Shown: positions 45,701 through 58,379 of the stretch, in pieces
Numbering within the stretch: position 1 is the first letter of the stretch
Layout of the letters: each line of letters starts with the position of its first letter
NCBI GenBank assembly: GCA_015680685.1
Contig: MNCI01033500.1
Span: forward strand, 196,599 to 260,598
Reading direction: 5' to 3'
DNA from: Gnetum montanum
Taxonomy: Eukaryota > Streptophyta > Gnetopsida > Gnetales > Gnetaceae
DNA length: 64,000 bases
Position numbers and translations under genes: made by a program
Notes under the pieces: model-generated
What the model was told of the DNA's origin: nothing
Seen by the model: only the letters and a program-made list of their open reading frames with translations
The model's database searches: none

Positions 45701-47240
45701 ATGTCTCCTTCACATAGGAGCTATAGTCCATCATATGAGAACACTGGTATAAGAAATTATAAGACTTATATTGAAGAGAATTAGAGTGAACCACTACAAG
45801 TAGAAGTCTCATATGCTCATTCCAACCCTTACTACATTCAAAGACTAGGTTCAACTATTGTGATCAATCCTAGAGGAGATAGAAAAAGTCCTAGAATAAG
45901 GACCTCAAGGCCTAAGACCTTATACAAACCTAAAAGAGATGAACCAAGGGACCATAGGGGAAGATATAGAAGCCATGAAGATTCTCTTAGTTTACCATCT
46001 TCTTCTTCATCTTTACTATCTAGTTCTAATGAAGGTGAGCATAGGTATCGAGATAGAGATCCACTAAGGGGTTAAGATGAATATAGAAATAGAGATCAAA
46101 GATAAGATATAAGGCATCAAAGGAATCATAGATGAGGCCATCACTATTAAATAAATATAAATAGAAATTATGATCACAACATGTTTAATGATGATGATCC
46201 CTTGTTGACCACTAAAAGCAAGATACAAGTTAGGGATATAGTTAGAATACCTCATAGGCATCAAAGGGAAACCTACATCAAATGGCTTGATATGAGTAAC
46301 ATTTCTAAATTTAAGGAAGACTACAATTTTGATTCATAACATCATTTACAAGCCTTCCATGATGCCTATGCCTTGCAAAATATTGAAAGTAAGTGGAAAA
46401 AGCTTAAGTTCTTTCCTAGGACACTAATAGAAGAAGTTGAAACTTGGTATAGATCATTGGAACTAGATTCAATCCACCAATGATCCATAATGTTTGAGCT
46501 CTTCATTGAGAAATACTAAATCTATTCAAGAGTGTCCAATCTAAGAAAACAAATTCAAGAATGGAAGCAAGAGAATCATGAATCCCATGATGTAGCCTTG
46601 GAAAAATACTATTCTCTATTGCATAGATGCCTAGGCTATGAATTTTCTCAAAAAGAATAGCTTCATCACATCATAGATGGGCTTTGTGCCAAAACAAGGA
46701 AGATCCTTAGGATCTATGCCCAAGGAAGATTATCAAAATTGAGAGTTCACCAGATATAAAGGTTTATTGAACATGTGAAAAAAGAAGAAGGGGAGTTGTG
46801 CAAAAGGAATAGTATAGAGGAATATAACTAGGATCCAACCATTTGCAAAAAGAAGATGCATATTTATGATCAGGAAGATTAGGTAGCTTTTGACAAGTTG
46901 ATATAACACAAAACCTTACTAATACAAAAGTCTATCATTAAGATTCAAGAAAGGGTAGATAAGATGTTGAAGTTAATGCATAAAAAAGTTACAACTCACT
47001 TGAAAATCATAGATAATAAGGTAAAGAAAATAGGAATAAGTGATCAAAACAAGAAGAGGAAAAAGAACAAGAAAATAGGTTAGGACACTTAACAACAAAA
47101 AGGAAAAATAGCTATAGTAGAATAGATTTTAGACTCAGATTTCAAGAAGGAGAATGGATGTAATAGATGTTAATATGAATATACAAAGGGCTATTGCCTA
47201 GTTATGTTATATTTATAAGAGACTTGGGCTTTTTCTTTGA
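45701..47240 (+). pseudogene. Element D gag
   Basis: Starts at ATG 45701 (MSPSHRSYSPSYENTG). An Arg/Ser-rich region at 45860-46075 (HRGRYRSHEDSLSLPSSSSS) is followed by the gag core with HLQAFHDAYALQNIESKWKK, FFPRTLIEEVETWYRSLELD and QEWKQENHESHDVALEKYYS. The tail at about 47165-47200 reads YEYTKGYC, the counterpart of YDYPKGCC in element C. Several in-frame stops are present. Confidence 0.8.
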
Positions 47241-47262
47241 ATCCCAAGTTCATGGAAAATGG

Positions 47263-48198
47263 TGTAGGGACACCTATTCTAATTTCCTTGTTCTTCCCTA
47301 TGTGCGTGTTTTGCAAGTCTCAGACACTAGAGAGACATCTTGGAGGGCTAGAAGATGTCTTGGATGAGACCTAGAAGTGACAAAAGACATCTTAAATTTA
47401 GAGGAGACATCTCAGCCAAATGTGAGAGTTCTCAAAGAAGACATCTCATGCAAGATGTCTTGGTTCAAAAGGAGATGTCTTGGACCCAAATGAGAAGTCC
47501 TAGAAAAATTGTAGACATCTTTTCTGAGAGTTGGGTTGACATAGAGACATCTTCCCAAGGTTAGAGATGACCTGTACAGATAAGGAAAATTCCTAAAACA
47601 CCCATCCTAATGCTAGAAATAGCCATAACATGATCGAAAAGGATGAAAATAGCTAGGGGAATGATGATAAGACTTGGAAAAATATAAAGAGCCTTAAGTT
47701 GAGTTGAGGAAAGATTTCTATGTTTCTTGTCTTTTGGTTTGACATAAATATTGATGTATTCATCATTGTTAATGAGGGATGAGTAAGAGAGAGATCGTGT
47801 ATGGAAAGTGCTAAACAAGAGAGAGTATGAGAGTACATTGAGTGCATGAAATTGGTCATTGTAGCTCCAAGATCAATCTATGGTGTGTTGGCATTTCTAT
47901 TCTATTTTCTTGTGTCTTACTTATGAGTTGAGATCTTAGTCCTAGATTATGGAAGAGATTCTCTATTAGCTGTGTCTTACATTGAGAATAACCATTATAT
48001 GGTTGTAGAGCATCATGCTATATAGTATCATTTGAGTATGATATGTTTTGATTGTTTGTGAATTTTGAGAACCTTGTTATAATCTTCTAATAAATAATGT
48101 AAAGTTAGTTAGTTTTCTAGAAATTTTTTTTATCTTTGCGTAATATCTAGATTTAGTATTGCAAGGTGATTTACTTGTGGAGTAAACCTACTCCAACA
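47263..48198 (+). repeat. LTR of element H with AGACATCT array
   Basis: Begins TGTAGGGACACC, ends CTACTCCAACA, and is followed by a tRNA-iMet-like PBS (TAGTATCAGAGCTTTGG at 48203-48219). Positions 47330-47560 carry about nine copies of AGACATCT or its complement AGATGTCT. It directly interrupts element D. No second LTR copy was found. Confidence 0.7.
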
Positions 48199-49069
48199 TT
48201 ATTAGTATCAGAGCTTTGGAGATTATTTTTGTATTGATTGTTGTTTGTATTTTGGTTGAGGATTTTTTCAATTTTAGATGGCACCTATGAAGAAACAAGT
48301 GCAAGCCTTGAATTGAGACATGGAGAGTATGAAGTCTACATTTTAGATGATGGTTGCTCGATTAGTGAAATTAGTGCAAAGGTGGATAGACATGCCGGTC
48401 CTAGCCATATCTAGACATCCAGAGGTGAAGAACATGCACATTTAGATGAGAAGTTTCATAATTAGGTGGAGATGGAGTGGATGAAAAGGAAGGACAATCT
48501 AGGTATGGGAGTGTGGGAAACCATTAGCTAAGGATTACAATGGAAGGAAATCCTACTCCTCAAATGGTAACTACAAGGGATCCAGTGATGTTCAATAATT
48601 CTTCTTTAGAAAATCTTGATAAGGAAGGTGAGGCAAGAATTTCTAGAGCATTCAAAAATGCTATAAGACTTCTATACATAGAGTTGAAGAGTTTAAATAA
48701 TGTACCTAGCACCAATGCTTTTGCCTATTAGCTAAAGACAGTTGAGAAGTACTTCTAGTTGGAAGAGGTAATGAATAACTTAAGGGTATCTATTACTAAA
48801 TCTAAATTATAAGGTGTTGACCTTTTGGTATGTTAAAACCTTTGAAAATAAAGAATCTGGAAAATGTGCTTGTGGTCTTGTAGGGCTAAAAAAGAACAAG
48901 ATGATAAGATTGGGACAAGAGCTCATTGGTGTAAAGATAAGGACTTCATAATAATGAGAGAAGATAATGATAATTAAAACAAGAGCTTCATGGTACCAAA
49001 AAGAGAGTTGTATTGAGATTACAAGAAGTCTCAACCAAGATGGAATATTACAAGAATGCATAAAGTCTA
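48199..49069 (+). pseudogene. Element H internal remnant
   Basis: After the PBS a short broken frame starts at 48279 (MAPMKKQVQALN, stop, DMESMKS). An open stretch lies at 48540-48731 (MEGNPTPQMVTTRDPVMFNN...). The position suggests gag, but I do not recognise the family. The right limit, where the next LTR region starts, is uncertain. Confidence 0.4.
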
Positions 49070-49949
49070 CAAGCTAAATGAAGATGTTTCAGTATCTACC
49101 TAGATGTTTCAAAAGTTTAGAAAATGTCCCAGAGATGAAGATTCAATTTTTGGCTAGATTTCCCAAGAACTTAGTAGACATCCCAATTACTATTAGGATG
49201 TTCCAATAGGGATGTCCCAATTTTTAGTGGAATATCCCACCTGCATGTGGCTAGTTTTTAGTAAGGCATCCAAAGCTCAAATAAGACATTCCAACTAGTT
49301 GTTTCCTAGCAATTTCATGAATTTTGAGGAGGATTCAAAAAGTAAAAGGCTATAAAATAAAGTGGAATTATTAGAAAAAAATATGAGCATTATACAAGCA
49401 TTGTTCACTGGGATATTCATTAATTACATCAAGTGATTGTTGTGTTTATTCAATTCTCTATCTCTTGTAATTTGTATTTTGTATTAAGGGCCTCATTGCA
49501 AGGAATTTGTAAAGCTAGTTACACTTTCTCCTTGATTTATTTCTCTGTTTGTAGTCCTATGGGGTTGATGTGCTTCTTGTAAGAAGACATCTTATGAGTA
49601 ATTTGTAGAGTTGAGTGTGTTTCTAGCAAGAAAACTCTCCATGTGAAGCTCACATCATTGTAAAGGTTGTGGGATCCTTGAAACCACATTTTGAGCTTGT
49701 TGGAACCTTGTGGGCTTGAGTGTGTTTTTAGTGAGAAAACACTTTGAGTGGAGCTTAAACATTGTGAAGGTCATGGTTCTCTTTAAACTACTTTTTGAAG
49801 GAAGAAAGTTTGGAGGTGTGCAAGGATTCTACCCTTCAAGTGTGGATGTACCCATGTTGGGAAATGACATAAATTTATGTGTGGTTTTGATTATCTTGAT
49901 TGTCCAAATTGGAAAACTTTAGCCCCTCCTTCTAAGTTCTTGATTCTCA
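49070..49949 (+). repeat. LTR region of Copia-type element G
   Basis: The sequence ending CTTGATTCTCA (49949) is followed two bases later by a tRNA-iMet PBS, so it is the 3' end of a 5' LTR. The left boundary was not determined; 49070 is a minimum estimate and a TGTTAAAACC at 48831 is a possible start. 49080-49270 carries several GATGTTTC, GATGTCCC and GATGTTCC words. Confidence 0.55.
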
Positions 49950-49951
49950 AG

Positions 49952-49967
49952 TGGTATCAAAGCTTGG
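49952..49967 (+). other. Primer binding site of element G (tRNA-iMet type)
   Basis: TGGTATCAAAGCTTGG closely matches the common plant Copia PBS TGGTATCAGAGC. Confidence 0.85.
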
Positions 49968-50003
49968 TGTTCTCTTTTTAGAGCTTAACATCTCATAAGT
50001 GAA

Positions 50004-51560
50004 CGATGGAGGGAGCATCTTACATTAAGCCTCCTATGTTCAATGGAATAGAATTCATGTACTGGAAGGCTAGAATGCAAGGATTCTTCAAATTCATAGA
50101 GTTTGAAGTCTAGAAGTCTTTTCTTGAAGCTTGCATACCACTCATTGACAACACCACAAGAGCTACCAAACCAAGAAGCAAATGGACACAAGATGAAAAA
50201 GATAAGTTCATGTTTGATTCGAAAGCAAAAAATTGCCTTTATTGTACTTTGAGTAAATCTAAATTTAATAGAGTAGCTAGGTGAAAAATAACTAAAGAAA
50301 TTTGGAAAATGCTAGAACCAACATATAAAGGTACATCTATTATCAAACAATCAAAACTTCTAGTGTTACAAAGTAAGTATGATAAACTTAAAATGAAAGA
50401 AGGAAAGAAAGTAAATGATTATTTCTCTAGAGCTAATGATTTAGTTGTAGCCATTTATGGGATGGAAAAATATTTACATAAAAGTGGTATGATTATTAAA
50501 ATGATTAGAACTTTGTAGCTTGAGTTTAAACCAAAAGTTATAGCTATGGAGGAAATCAGAGAATTTCTCAATTCTTAAATTCAAAGATCTTCAAAGTGCA
50601 CTCATTGCTTATGATATGAACCTCATTAGCCAAGGTGCTATCAAAGAAAAACCTATTACCCTTAAAAGTTCATCAAAGGAGAAGGAGCCACCTAAACATG
50701 AAGAAAATAGTGAAGATGAATTAGCTCTCTTTTCTAGGAGAGTTCAAAGATTACTTGCAAGAAAAAGCAAGAGCTTCAACCAATCTAGCATTAAAGGTAA
50801 GGAAAGAGGTAAGAATTTCAAAACTTTAAATCTTGATGCATCCTCTATAGAATGTTAGGTTTGTGATGGTAGAGGCCATATGGCCTCCAAATGTTCAAGT
50901 GTTAGCATGTTTTAAAAGAAGGACTAATAGAAAGTTGATATGAAAATGAAAAATCTTTATACATGCTGGGATGATAGAGAAAGTGAAAATGAAATAAATA
51001 TAATCCCTTCATGATTACATCTCATTTGTATGGCTCTTACTAATGAATATTTAGTGATGGAAATTGAAGAACCTAATGGAACTATTGAAGAGAGGTATAA
51101 CTTACTATGCAATGAAATTATTTCTTTTCAAAGTCTATGCATTAAATTGAAGAAGGCCTTTAATGATAAATATTTAGAGTTATTCCACTTCAATAAAAAT
51201 ACTTGAATCTCTTAAAAGAAAAATTAGACCTAAAGGTTGAGAATCAAAAACTAACATCCTCATATGAGTAGATTAAGAAAGAGCGTGTAGATACAAAGCT
51301 TATAAATGAGATACTTGTCAAAGAAGAGGATACACTTCAAATAGTTTTAGGACAAGGAAGAGATCCACATGAAAAAAGTTAATTAGGAAGTCAACAACAT
51401 ATTGAGACTTCCTCAAGCACTTCATCCAAATGGGACAACACTTCAAGGTTTGATCATCTTGCCCAAGTAAGAAAAAGCAAGTGTTATTTTTGTGCTACGT
51501 TTTGGAATAAACACTCAAATTGTCATTTAAAAATGAGAATTATCACATGAAGAATTGGTC
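50004..51560 (+). pseudogene. Copia-type gag of element G
   Basis: Starts MEGASYIKPPMFNGIEFMYW, the usual opening of plant Copia gag (P.F.G..Y..W...M). It continues with TKEIWKMLEPTYKGTSIIKQ and KMKEGKKVNDYFSRANDLV, typical of the UBN2-type gag fold. A first zinc knuckle (C.VCDGRGHMASKC) is at about 50850-50895. A second Cys/His cluster (KCYFCATFWNKHSNCHLK) is at about 51475-51530. Stops at 50116, 50283 and elsewhere disable it. No protease, integrase or RT follows, so pol is deleted. Confidence 0.8.
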
Positions 51561-51789
51561 ATATAATATGACTCCTTGGTCTTATCGAAAGGTACCTAGA
51601 AAGAATACCTTGCAGGTCAGAAAGTATGGAGGATCAAACAGAATAAGGAGGAAGAAAGAACCTATACTCATGCTATAAATCAAACAACAAAGAATTTCAC
51701 AAAGGGAGATCAGACATATGGGATATAAGAGATTCATATTGATTATAGAGGAGTGACTCTGAAGAGGTAACCTCACTTTAAATCTACAT

Positions 51790-52340
51790 GAGCATCACAT
51801 CCTCTCAAGAGTAAGCAAGGTACATATAGATTTATTAGAATTTTCCTTAACTTGCATTAGAACCTTAGCTTTGTTTTAGAGTTCCATTTATGCTTGGAAA
51901 AAATCCTTTTATCTCTTATTCTTATCAAATCATCCTTGAAAAATTCTGATTTCATGTTGGAAGATCCCACTATTTTGTGAGATGTCCCACCTGGAATGTC
52001 CCATCTCATTCTTGGATGTTCCATTGTGTGTAAGCTCAACTCAGGTGAGATATCTCATTTTTTGGAATGTTTCAATTTGTGATTAAAAACCTTGCAAGGG
52101 TATTAGCTATATAAATCAAATCACTTATTTCTCTCATTTTATCTTGCCCATGCCATTGATGTCCCAACGTACTTGACTAGGGTCTCTTCCTTGTTGAATT
52201 TCTAGTCCATTTCACGCAACCCTTGTTGAAATCCATAGCTCATAAGAAGATTCATACATCAAGAGCATCTTCTTTCCAATGCTTCAACAAGGGAGCTTCA
52301 ACAAGGAAGACAAAAAATTATTAGCTGTAATTTCATTATA
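51790..52340 (+). repeat. LTR-like segment with GATGTCCC words
   Basis: 51955-52065 repeats GATGTCCC, AATGTCCC and GATGTTCC words like the LTR of element G. It is followed by a TATA-like TATATAAATC at 52108-52117. It may be a diverged LTR. No clear boundary or PBS was found. Confidence 0.4.
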
Positions 52341-52384
52341 TAGATGCTCATTATCGGTTTGAGGTAACTAGTTCAATTTCCATT

Positions 52385-53870
52385 GTCTTTGAAATGAGTC
52401 TTAGTTTTCAAAAGATCCATCAAAAGGAATTAATGGAATTTTTTCAGGCTATTGGTTGAGCTTCAATTATCTCTATGATTTTTTATGTCCCTAAAATATT
52501 GATCAGATAATTCTATTGTAATATTTCTATTCCTAATGCTATTGTTGGAGCTTTCACATCTATTGTTGGAGAGACTGTAATTGAGGTTTCACCTCAAGTA
52601 GTGAATGCCATTCTTGGGATTTCCATCTTGGAAGTTCATAGGGTTACTATCCATTCTATGAATGATATCTTTACCAATGGTGTGATTCTAGCTTTTCATG
52701 ATGAATTTTGTGATATCATTTTTGGTAATTCTCTATCTCTCATAAGTGGAAAAGTGTATAGATGTTAAATGTTCCAAGATGCTTCCACCATCTCACTTAT
52801 TATCTTATATAACATTATTGTAAAAGGAGGAAGCTATAACTATTTGTTACTTGCACATGCATTTATACTCTATTCTCTTCCAACTGAGCAGCTATTAGAT
52901 TTGGGGTACATTCTTTGCAAGGATAGGTTGGGTTTATTTACTAGAGAGAGGGTTGATAGATACCCTCTTCTTATCAGCTTATTGATTTGATAGGCAGGTG
53001 TCCCTATCCTTGATATGCCTCTTTTCAAAGGAAAGAGGAGTCTTGAAGAGTTTTTAAAAAAGAGAAGCATCACACTTGTAGATTCTAAAGTCCTAGCTTC
53101 TCCACCTTAGAAGGCTAGAAGGAAGTAAGCAAATATCCACCTAGGACCTCTTCTTAGCTCAGAAAATCTAAATCCATAAGTGCACAAGTGAAGTTAGTCT
53201 TAAGAAAGACCTTGAAACCCTCTAGGAAAACCTTAGGGATGATTGGACAAAATTTTTCTTACTTGCATAAGAGAATGGATGTAGCGAGCTTACCACCTTT
53301 TTTAGATGGGTAGTAGTTTAAGGAGATAACTAATCCTTATTTGTGAGATGATGATGAAGACATTCTAGTTGCAGGTAGACGTTCTATAGTGGCTAGGCCA
53401 TCCTAAGGTTATGATTCATGGAATGCATCCAATTTTGAGGATCTTAAAATAGCACTTGCACATGTCCAGGGGGAGTTTATTCCTAATCCCAGTCATCCTA
53501 AAACAAGTTCATATGTACAAGAGGATCTTCCTCAATATTTTGGTTAGTAGGTGATGGAGAGTATTTTTGGTACCAAAGATCATTAGGAGAAAGCCACTTC
53601 CAAAAATTATCAGTGGAAGGGTACTTCTTTATTATCCCAATAGGCGTCATCTCATTCCACTTCATCAAGATTTTGGATCAAGGTTCATTCTCAAAGAGCT
53701 CTTTTCATAGTATCTTCTTTTGATGATGATGAGCAGTAGGCCTCTAACTTTAGTACTAGTAATGATGATGATGATGATGAGACTTACTGATCTACTTATG
53801 TAGATTCTAGATTTAATGAGGGTGATGATGATATAGAGATTAGTGGATAGAGGTTTTGCATGATCCCCTT
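52385..53870 (+). pseudogene. Unrecognised decayed retroelement-associated reading frame
   Basis: Plus-strand sequence gives VNAILGIPILEVHRVTIHSM and later an open block at 52769-52990 (MFQDASTISLIILYNIIVKG then LPTEQLLDLGYILC). The layout is loosely reminiscent of plant retroelement ORFs annotated as 'putative plant transposon protein', but I cannot confirm this. The downstream part is Ser/Asp-rich with a (GATGAT)n stretch at about 53762-53782. A purine run AAAAAGGAGGAGA at 53888-53900 could be a polypurine tract. Stops interrupt the frame. Confidence 0.4.
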
Positions 53871-54520
53871 CTTTTGGATAATGTCTAAAAAGGAGGAGAT
53901 TTTTTTGGATATGTGGATATTTGGATAGTTTTATATTTGTGGAGATATAGTTGTGGATAGTTGTATGAGCACATGTTATCATGCTATGTGTAATTTTTGG
54001 TATATTCAGGATATTTTGCAATATTTATATCGACTATATATGATTTATTACTCCCGTTAGTTCATAAGGTTGATCAAGATCAGGAAGTATCTCATCCTTA
54101 CTTTTATTGATAAAATATTATTATTTTCTTAATTTTTTAATTTATATTTTAATTAAATAAGTAAAATATCTAAGGTAATGGAATTTAGAAATAAAGATGC
54201 CCCACCTTCACTTGGGTAACCAAATATGAGTTGCACTTTGTATGACCCTGGTTAGGACTGGTGATTAGTGGTTGGTAGATCTTTAATTCACCTCTTGTCA
54301 TTATCTTAGAAAATGAAGTAATTATTAAGAAAGTAATATTTAATTTTCCATATATTTTTCTCACACATTCACATTGTTGTAGAATGAGCAAGAAACAACT
54401 TCAAGTTCAAAGGTGAAATCAAATTATTAAAGCATAGGAGCATATCAGAAGCATTGGAGTTGGAAAAAGATAGTGAACGTGGACTTGTTCAAGGATGAAT
54501 GAAACCTAAGGGAGGTAGAT

Positions 54521-55096
54521 TGTAACATTTCCATTCCAAAATTGTGCTTATGCATAACAAAGATGGTGCCTCTTCATAACAAGTGTTATTATTTTTGTAA
54601 TAAGACCTGTAAGGACATGTTGTAATTGAGACCTGAAAGGGTGCATTGTAATGATAGATGTGTCTCTTGAGATGATCTTTGGGGGTTTAACTTAAGACAT
54701 TTATACCTGGGCTTAGAGGTCATGCTAGCATGGAGTTGCAATGTTGGTAAAGGCAAGTAACAGGTGTCGGGTAAAGTAGGATAGGAAGAAGATTGGCCAT
54801 CCCTTTTGGTTGGTGATAGCCTAACCATGGTGGCAGTGGTAGATTGCATCTAATGGGATAGATGCTGAGGGTAGAAAACCCTAGGAAACACTCTCAAAGC
54901 ATGATCCAGATACTCTATTCCATATCAATAAAGCATTCTTTTTTTTTTTTGCATTTTTATGTTAATTTCTATATGCATAATATCAAATGTTACATATATT
55001 TGACATTTGGAATATTGTATTCTTATGCATAATGTCTAATATAACATATATTTAATGTTTTCCATGACATTCGGGAATGGAATATCATAGGGAAGA
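54521..55096 (+). repeat. LTR-like sequence ended by element E
   Basis: A purine run CTAAGGGAGGTAGAT is followed at 54521 by TGTAACATTTCC, a typical PPT/LTR junction. An AATAAA signal lies at 54927-54932. 54973-55080 contains two diverged copies of a TGCATAATRTC...ACATATATTT unit. Element E's LTR starts at 55097, so the right end of this LTR is not defined. Confidence 0.5.
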
Positions 55097-55946
55097 TGAT
55101 GAGACATCAAATAAGTGACCGAATATCGGACCCTTGATATCGAATATGCGATATCGGATTAGCCAAGCGACATCGGATCCCTAACATCAAACATGCGATG
55201 TAAGAGCTTGTCTCATTGTCTATAAATAAGAGATAGGGACGCTTGGTTTTGAATAGTATTTTTTGAATCCTTTAGCCAAAATTTTGCAGTTTTTCTCTTC
55301 TAGAGTTAGAATTATTTCTAAGTTCCTGTAGTAGGAGTCATAGAGTGAATGGATCTTTATTCAAGCATTGTGTACCTAAGCACACCTTGTGTCCAGAAAT
55401 AAAGACAAACTTTGTGATAAACCTTGCAATATTCAGAATAGCTTAACTATTGCATTTAATGTTATTTACTATTATTTGATGCTCTCATTAGTTAATCAAT
55501 GTTATTTCTATAGAATTATTAAGTACCAATGAATTAGCACACTCAACACAACCACTTCAAGCATACATAACCTAGTAACGACTAGCGTTTGGTAATCCCA
55601 GTAGTGTTACATTGGTTCAGGATGTTTTTGGAGAGTGGGAACGAATGCTGGTGTTAGGATTTGATCAACATTAAAGTTACAAAAACCCATTAGTTAACTA
55701 AATCTTTTCATTTCACACACTTAGGAGACCAAGGTAGAAAATATAAAAAACATAAAAAAATTATGTACCTTGGGTTTACTTAACCATATAATTGTGTCTT
55801 ACAAGTAAGCTTGGAAAGAAAATGACTGCATAACTCATCCTTGTTCTGTGTAGGTGCATAAGCACTTAATCCTTAGAGTTTAACTGGATCACACGTGAAT
55901 GCTTGTATTTGTATGGTTGGGCATTAGGGTATCTTGCCGCTTATCA
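55097..55946 (+). repeat. 5' LTR of element E
   Basis: 850 bp from TGATGAGACATC to GCCGCTTATCA. The U3 carries a GATATCG-type array (55110-55200), the TATA box CTATAAATAAGAG is at about 55220, and the R/U5 part is shared with element C's LTRs. Confidence 0.88.
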
Positions 55947-55947
55947 T

Positions 55948-55965
55948 TGGTGCCATTGCCAAGGA
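55948..55965 (+). other. Primer binding site of element E (tRNA-Asp type)
   Basis: TGGTGCCATTGCCAAGGA, 14 of 18 matches to the tRNA-Asp PBS, with all differences C-to-T or G-to-A. Confidence 0.88.
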
Positions 55966-56082
55966 TTTTGTTGTTTGTGCGGTAATTAGAACTTAGGAAA
56001 TCCTTTCATCATTGGAACAAACCCTTAAGGTTAACTATCCTACAATCACCTGAAAAGAGTAATACACATTGAGTAATTAATC

Positions 56083-57960
56083 ATGTCTTCTTCTTCTTAT
56101 AAGAGTGCTTTACCAACTAGGTCTGATACCATAAACAATTAGAGGCAAGGTGCACAAGATGATCCGCTAGTGCCCCAATAGTTTCGCATGGTATAGGCTC
56201 ATCTTGATGAATATGTACTAGACATTACCTTTATCCTCCACCAAGATGAACAATTGTGATGACGTGATTTAGAAGGTAACATAATGTTAGCTCTTGATCA
56301 TTCACTCCTAGGCATGCTTCTTCGTGCTCTCACATGAATTGGTATGTAGCACTTACAGTCAGAGTACGTTGTACATGAACAAGATTTGAGAGATTATCGA
56401 TCCATGGAGGCACAATGCCAGAGGGATCTACAACAGGAGAGGCATTATGAATCTGTGAAGGGGAAGTTGTCTTAGGATGTCCCATATGTCCTAAGTAAAA
56501 ACGATGGTGGTGAACTTGTCTCAGGACGTTTCTCACAAAACGATGTTCCTCTCTTTGACTTCGGTCAAGGAGGTTCTGGTACCAATGGACACAAAGGCTC
56601 TAGAAAAGGAACATGAATGCATGACAATGACAGACATTGCGATCGTAACTGCAACTAAGGTTGTGAGCACCGAAGAGAAGGTGGTAGGCATCAACATGAT
56701 GCTAGTCCTCCTTCCTCTTCACCTTCATCATATTCTTCCTCTGCTCCTTTGAGATCTAAACGCAGTTGTAGAAGGCAAGACTATGAAGAAAATGGTAGGA
56801 GAAATAGAAATCATCGACAAAATAGTAGAGAAAGAGGGTGAGGGAATTCTAGAGAGACACATCATGAAAGAAGGAAGAGTAGGAAACAACATAGGCATCA
56901 TAGATGCCATAAGTAGCATGATCATGATGAACCCCTACTTGCTGCCTGAAGTATGTTAAATATAGAAGAGGCTTTTAGGATTCCAACAAGGCACTAGAAA
57001 GATAGTAGGATCAAAAGAGTAAACATGAATAGCATCAGACAATTTGAAGGAGGGTACAATGCTGATCCTCAAAACCATTTACAAGCATTCCATGATGCAT
57101 GTGCCTTGCAGAATAAAGAAAACAAGTGGAAAAAGCTAAAGTTATTTCCATGGACACTGATCAAGGAGGTAGAAAGCTGGTACTAGTCTTTAGAATCGAA
57201 ATCCATTCGTTGATGGAGTACAATGTTGGAGCTATTCAACGATAAGTATCAAATGTACTCCCAAGTGTCCAACCTATGTATGCAAATCCAAGGATGGAAA
57301 CAAGGAGAACATGAACCCTTGGATGCTACCATTGGTCGATCTTATTTATTATTACATCGTTGTCCTAGCCATGGTTATTCACAAAAGGAACAACTATGCC
57401 ATCTCATAGATGGGCTTAAGTACGAAATGTGAAGAACCCTTGGGACTTACAGCCAAGGAAGGCTATTTGAGCTTAGAGCCCATCAAATATAAAGATTGTT
57501 GAAGTGATTTTTCAAGGAGGAAGATGAGTTGAGGAGAAGAGAAAGTGCATAGGAGTATAACAAAGATCCTTCCCTCCAAAAGAAGGAAGTTAGATTTTTC
57601 CAAGATGAAGAATAGTTACCACTTGAAGAGATGGTGAATAGGAAGACTTTGCCCATTCAGAAATTTGCATCAGAAGTATCGGCAAAGGTGGATCAAATGT
57701 GGAACTCCCTAAAAGACAAATTTCACACTCCTAAAAATAGCAGAGGAGTCTAGAGAACAAAGTAGTAATCAAGAGAGAAGGAAAAATAAAGAAGCTAAGT
57801 ATGCACGTAACAAGGGCAAGGGCAAGGTTATTTTCATTGAAGAGGTTGTGGATTTGGACATAGATAATGATGGCGGATCTGGGATTTGCCAATATGACCA
57901 TCCTCAGGGATGTTACCCAGTAGTGTCACATCTGCAAGAGTTTAGGTGTATGTAGTAAAC
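56083..57960 (+). pseudogene. Element E gag
   Basis: ATG 56083 opens MSSSSYKSALPTRSDTINN, then HLDEYVLDITFILHQDEQ. A basic Ser/Arg/His-rich linker spans 56560-56935. The gag core contains QFEGGYNADPQNHLQAFHDA, ENKWKKLKLFPWTLIKEVES and an open block 57223-57432 (MLELFNDKYQMYSQVSNLCM, WKQGEHEPLDATIG). The Lys/Glu-rich tail is at 57500-57900, ending CQYDHPQGCYP. In-frame stops occur throughout. Confidence 0.82.
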
Positions 57961-58379
57961 TCACGATTAAACAAATGAAAAACACCCAGAAGGTTACCTT
58001 ACCCTCAAAGTAATCCAAGGTAGTTCTACCAACCCTTGACATATTATTCAAGTGGAGCTCCACCACAACTGAATGAATAGTATCAATAGTGGCAACACTC
58101 ACAATCATGGGGAATTCCACTACCATGTCAACAGTACCCTTACCATCGACTTCATCCATATGGATATTATGTTCAACAGCCAATCTCTCCATGTGACTCT
58201 ACTAGTCACATTGCTCTTCAACCTCACTACCAAACCCCCAAGTACTATAGAACTTCTTCTTGTTCTAGGGGTGATGCTTTCCATACATACTACCCTTCTC
58301 ATCTATCTGCACCTCTTCCACCCTCAAATCCATTACCACCTATTCCAACTATGCAAGGCAAGCTTCCTGCCCAACTATA

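Larger units (their letters stand above)
44683..47262 (+). mobile_element. Element D: 5' fragment of an Athila-like retrotransposon
   Basis: 5' LTR, PBS and gag of the same family as A, B, C and E, on the plus strand. It stops inside the gag-protease linker at 47262, where the LTR of another element (H) begins with TGTAGGGAC. No protease or pol of this element is seen further right. Confidence 0.8.

Noticed and set aside
47355-47564. Plus-strand frame within the AGACATCT array
   Set aside because: It lies inside an LTR and its codons follow the repeated 8-bp word. It is not a gene.
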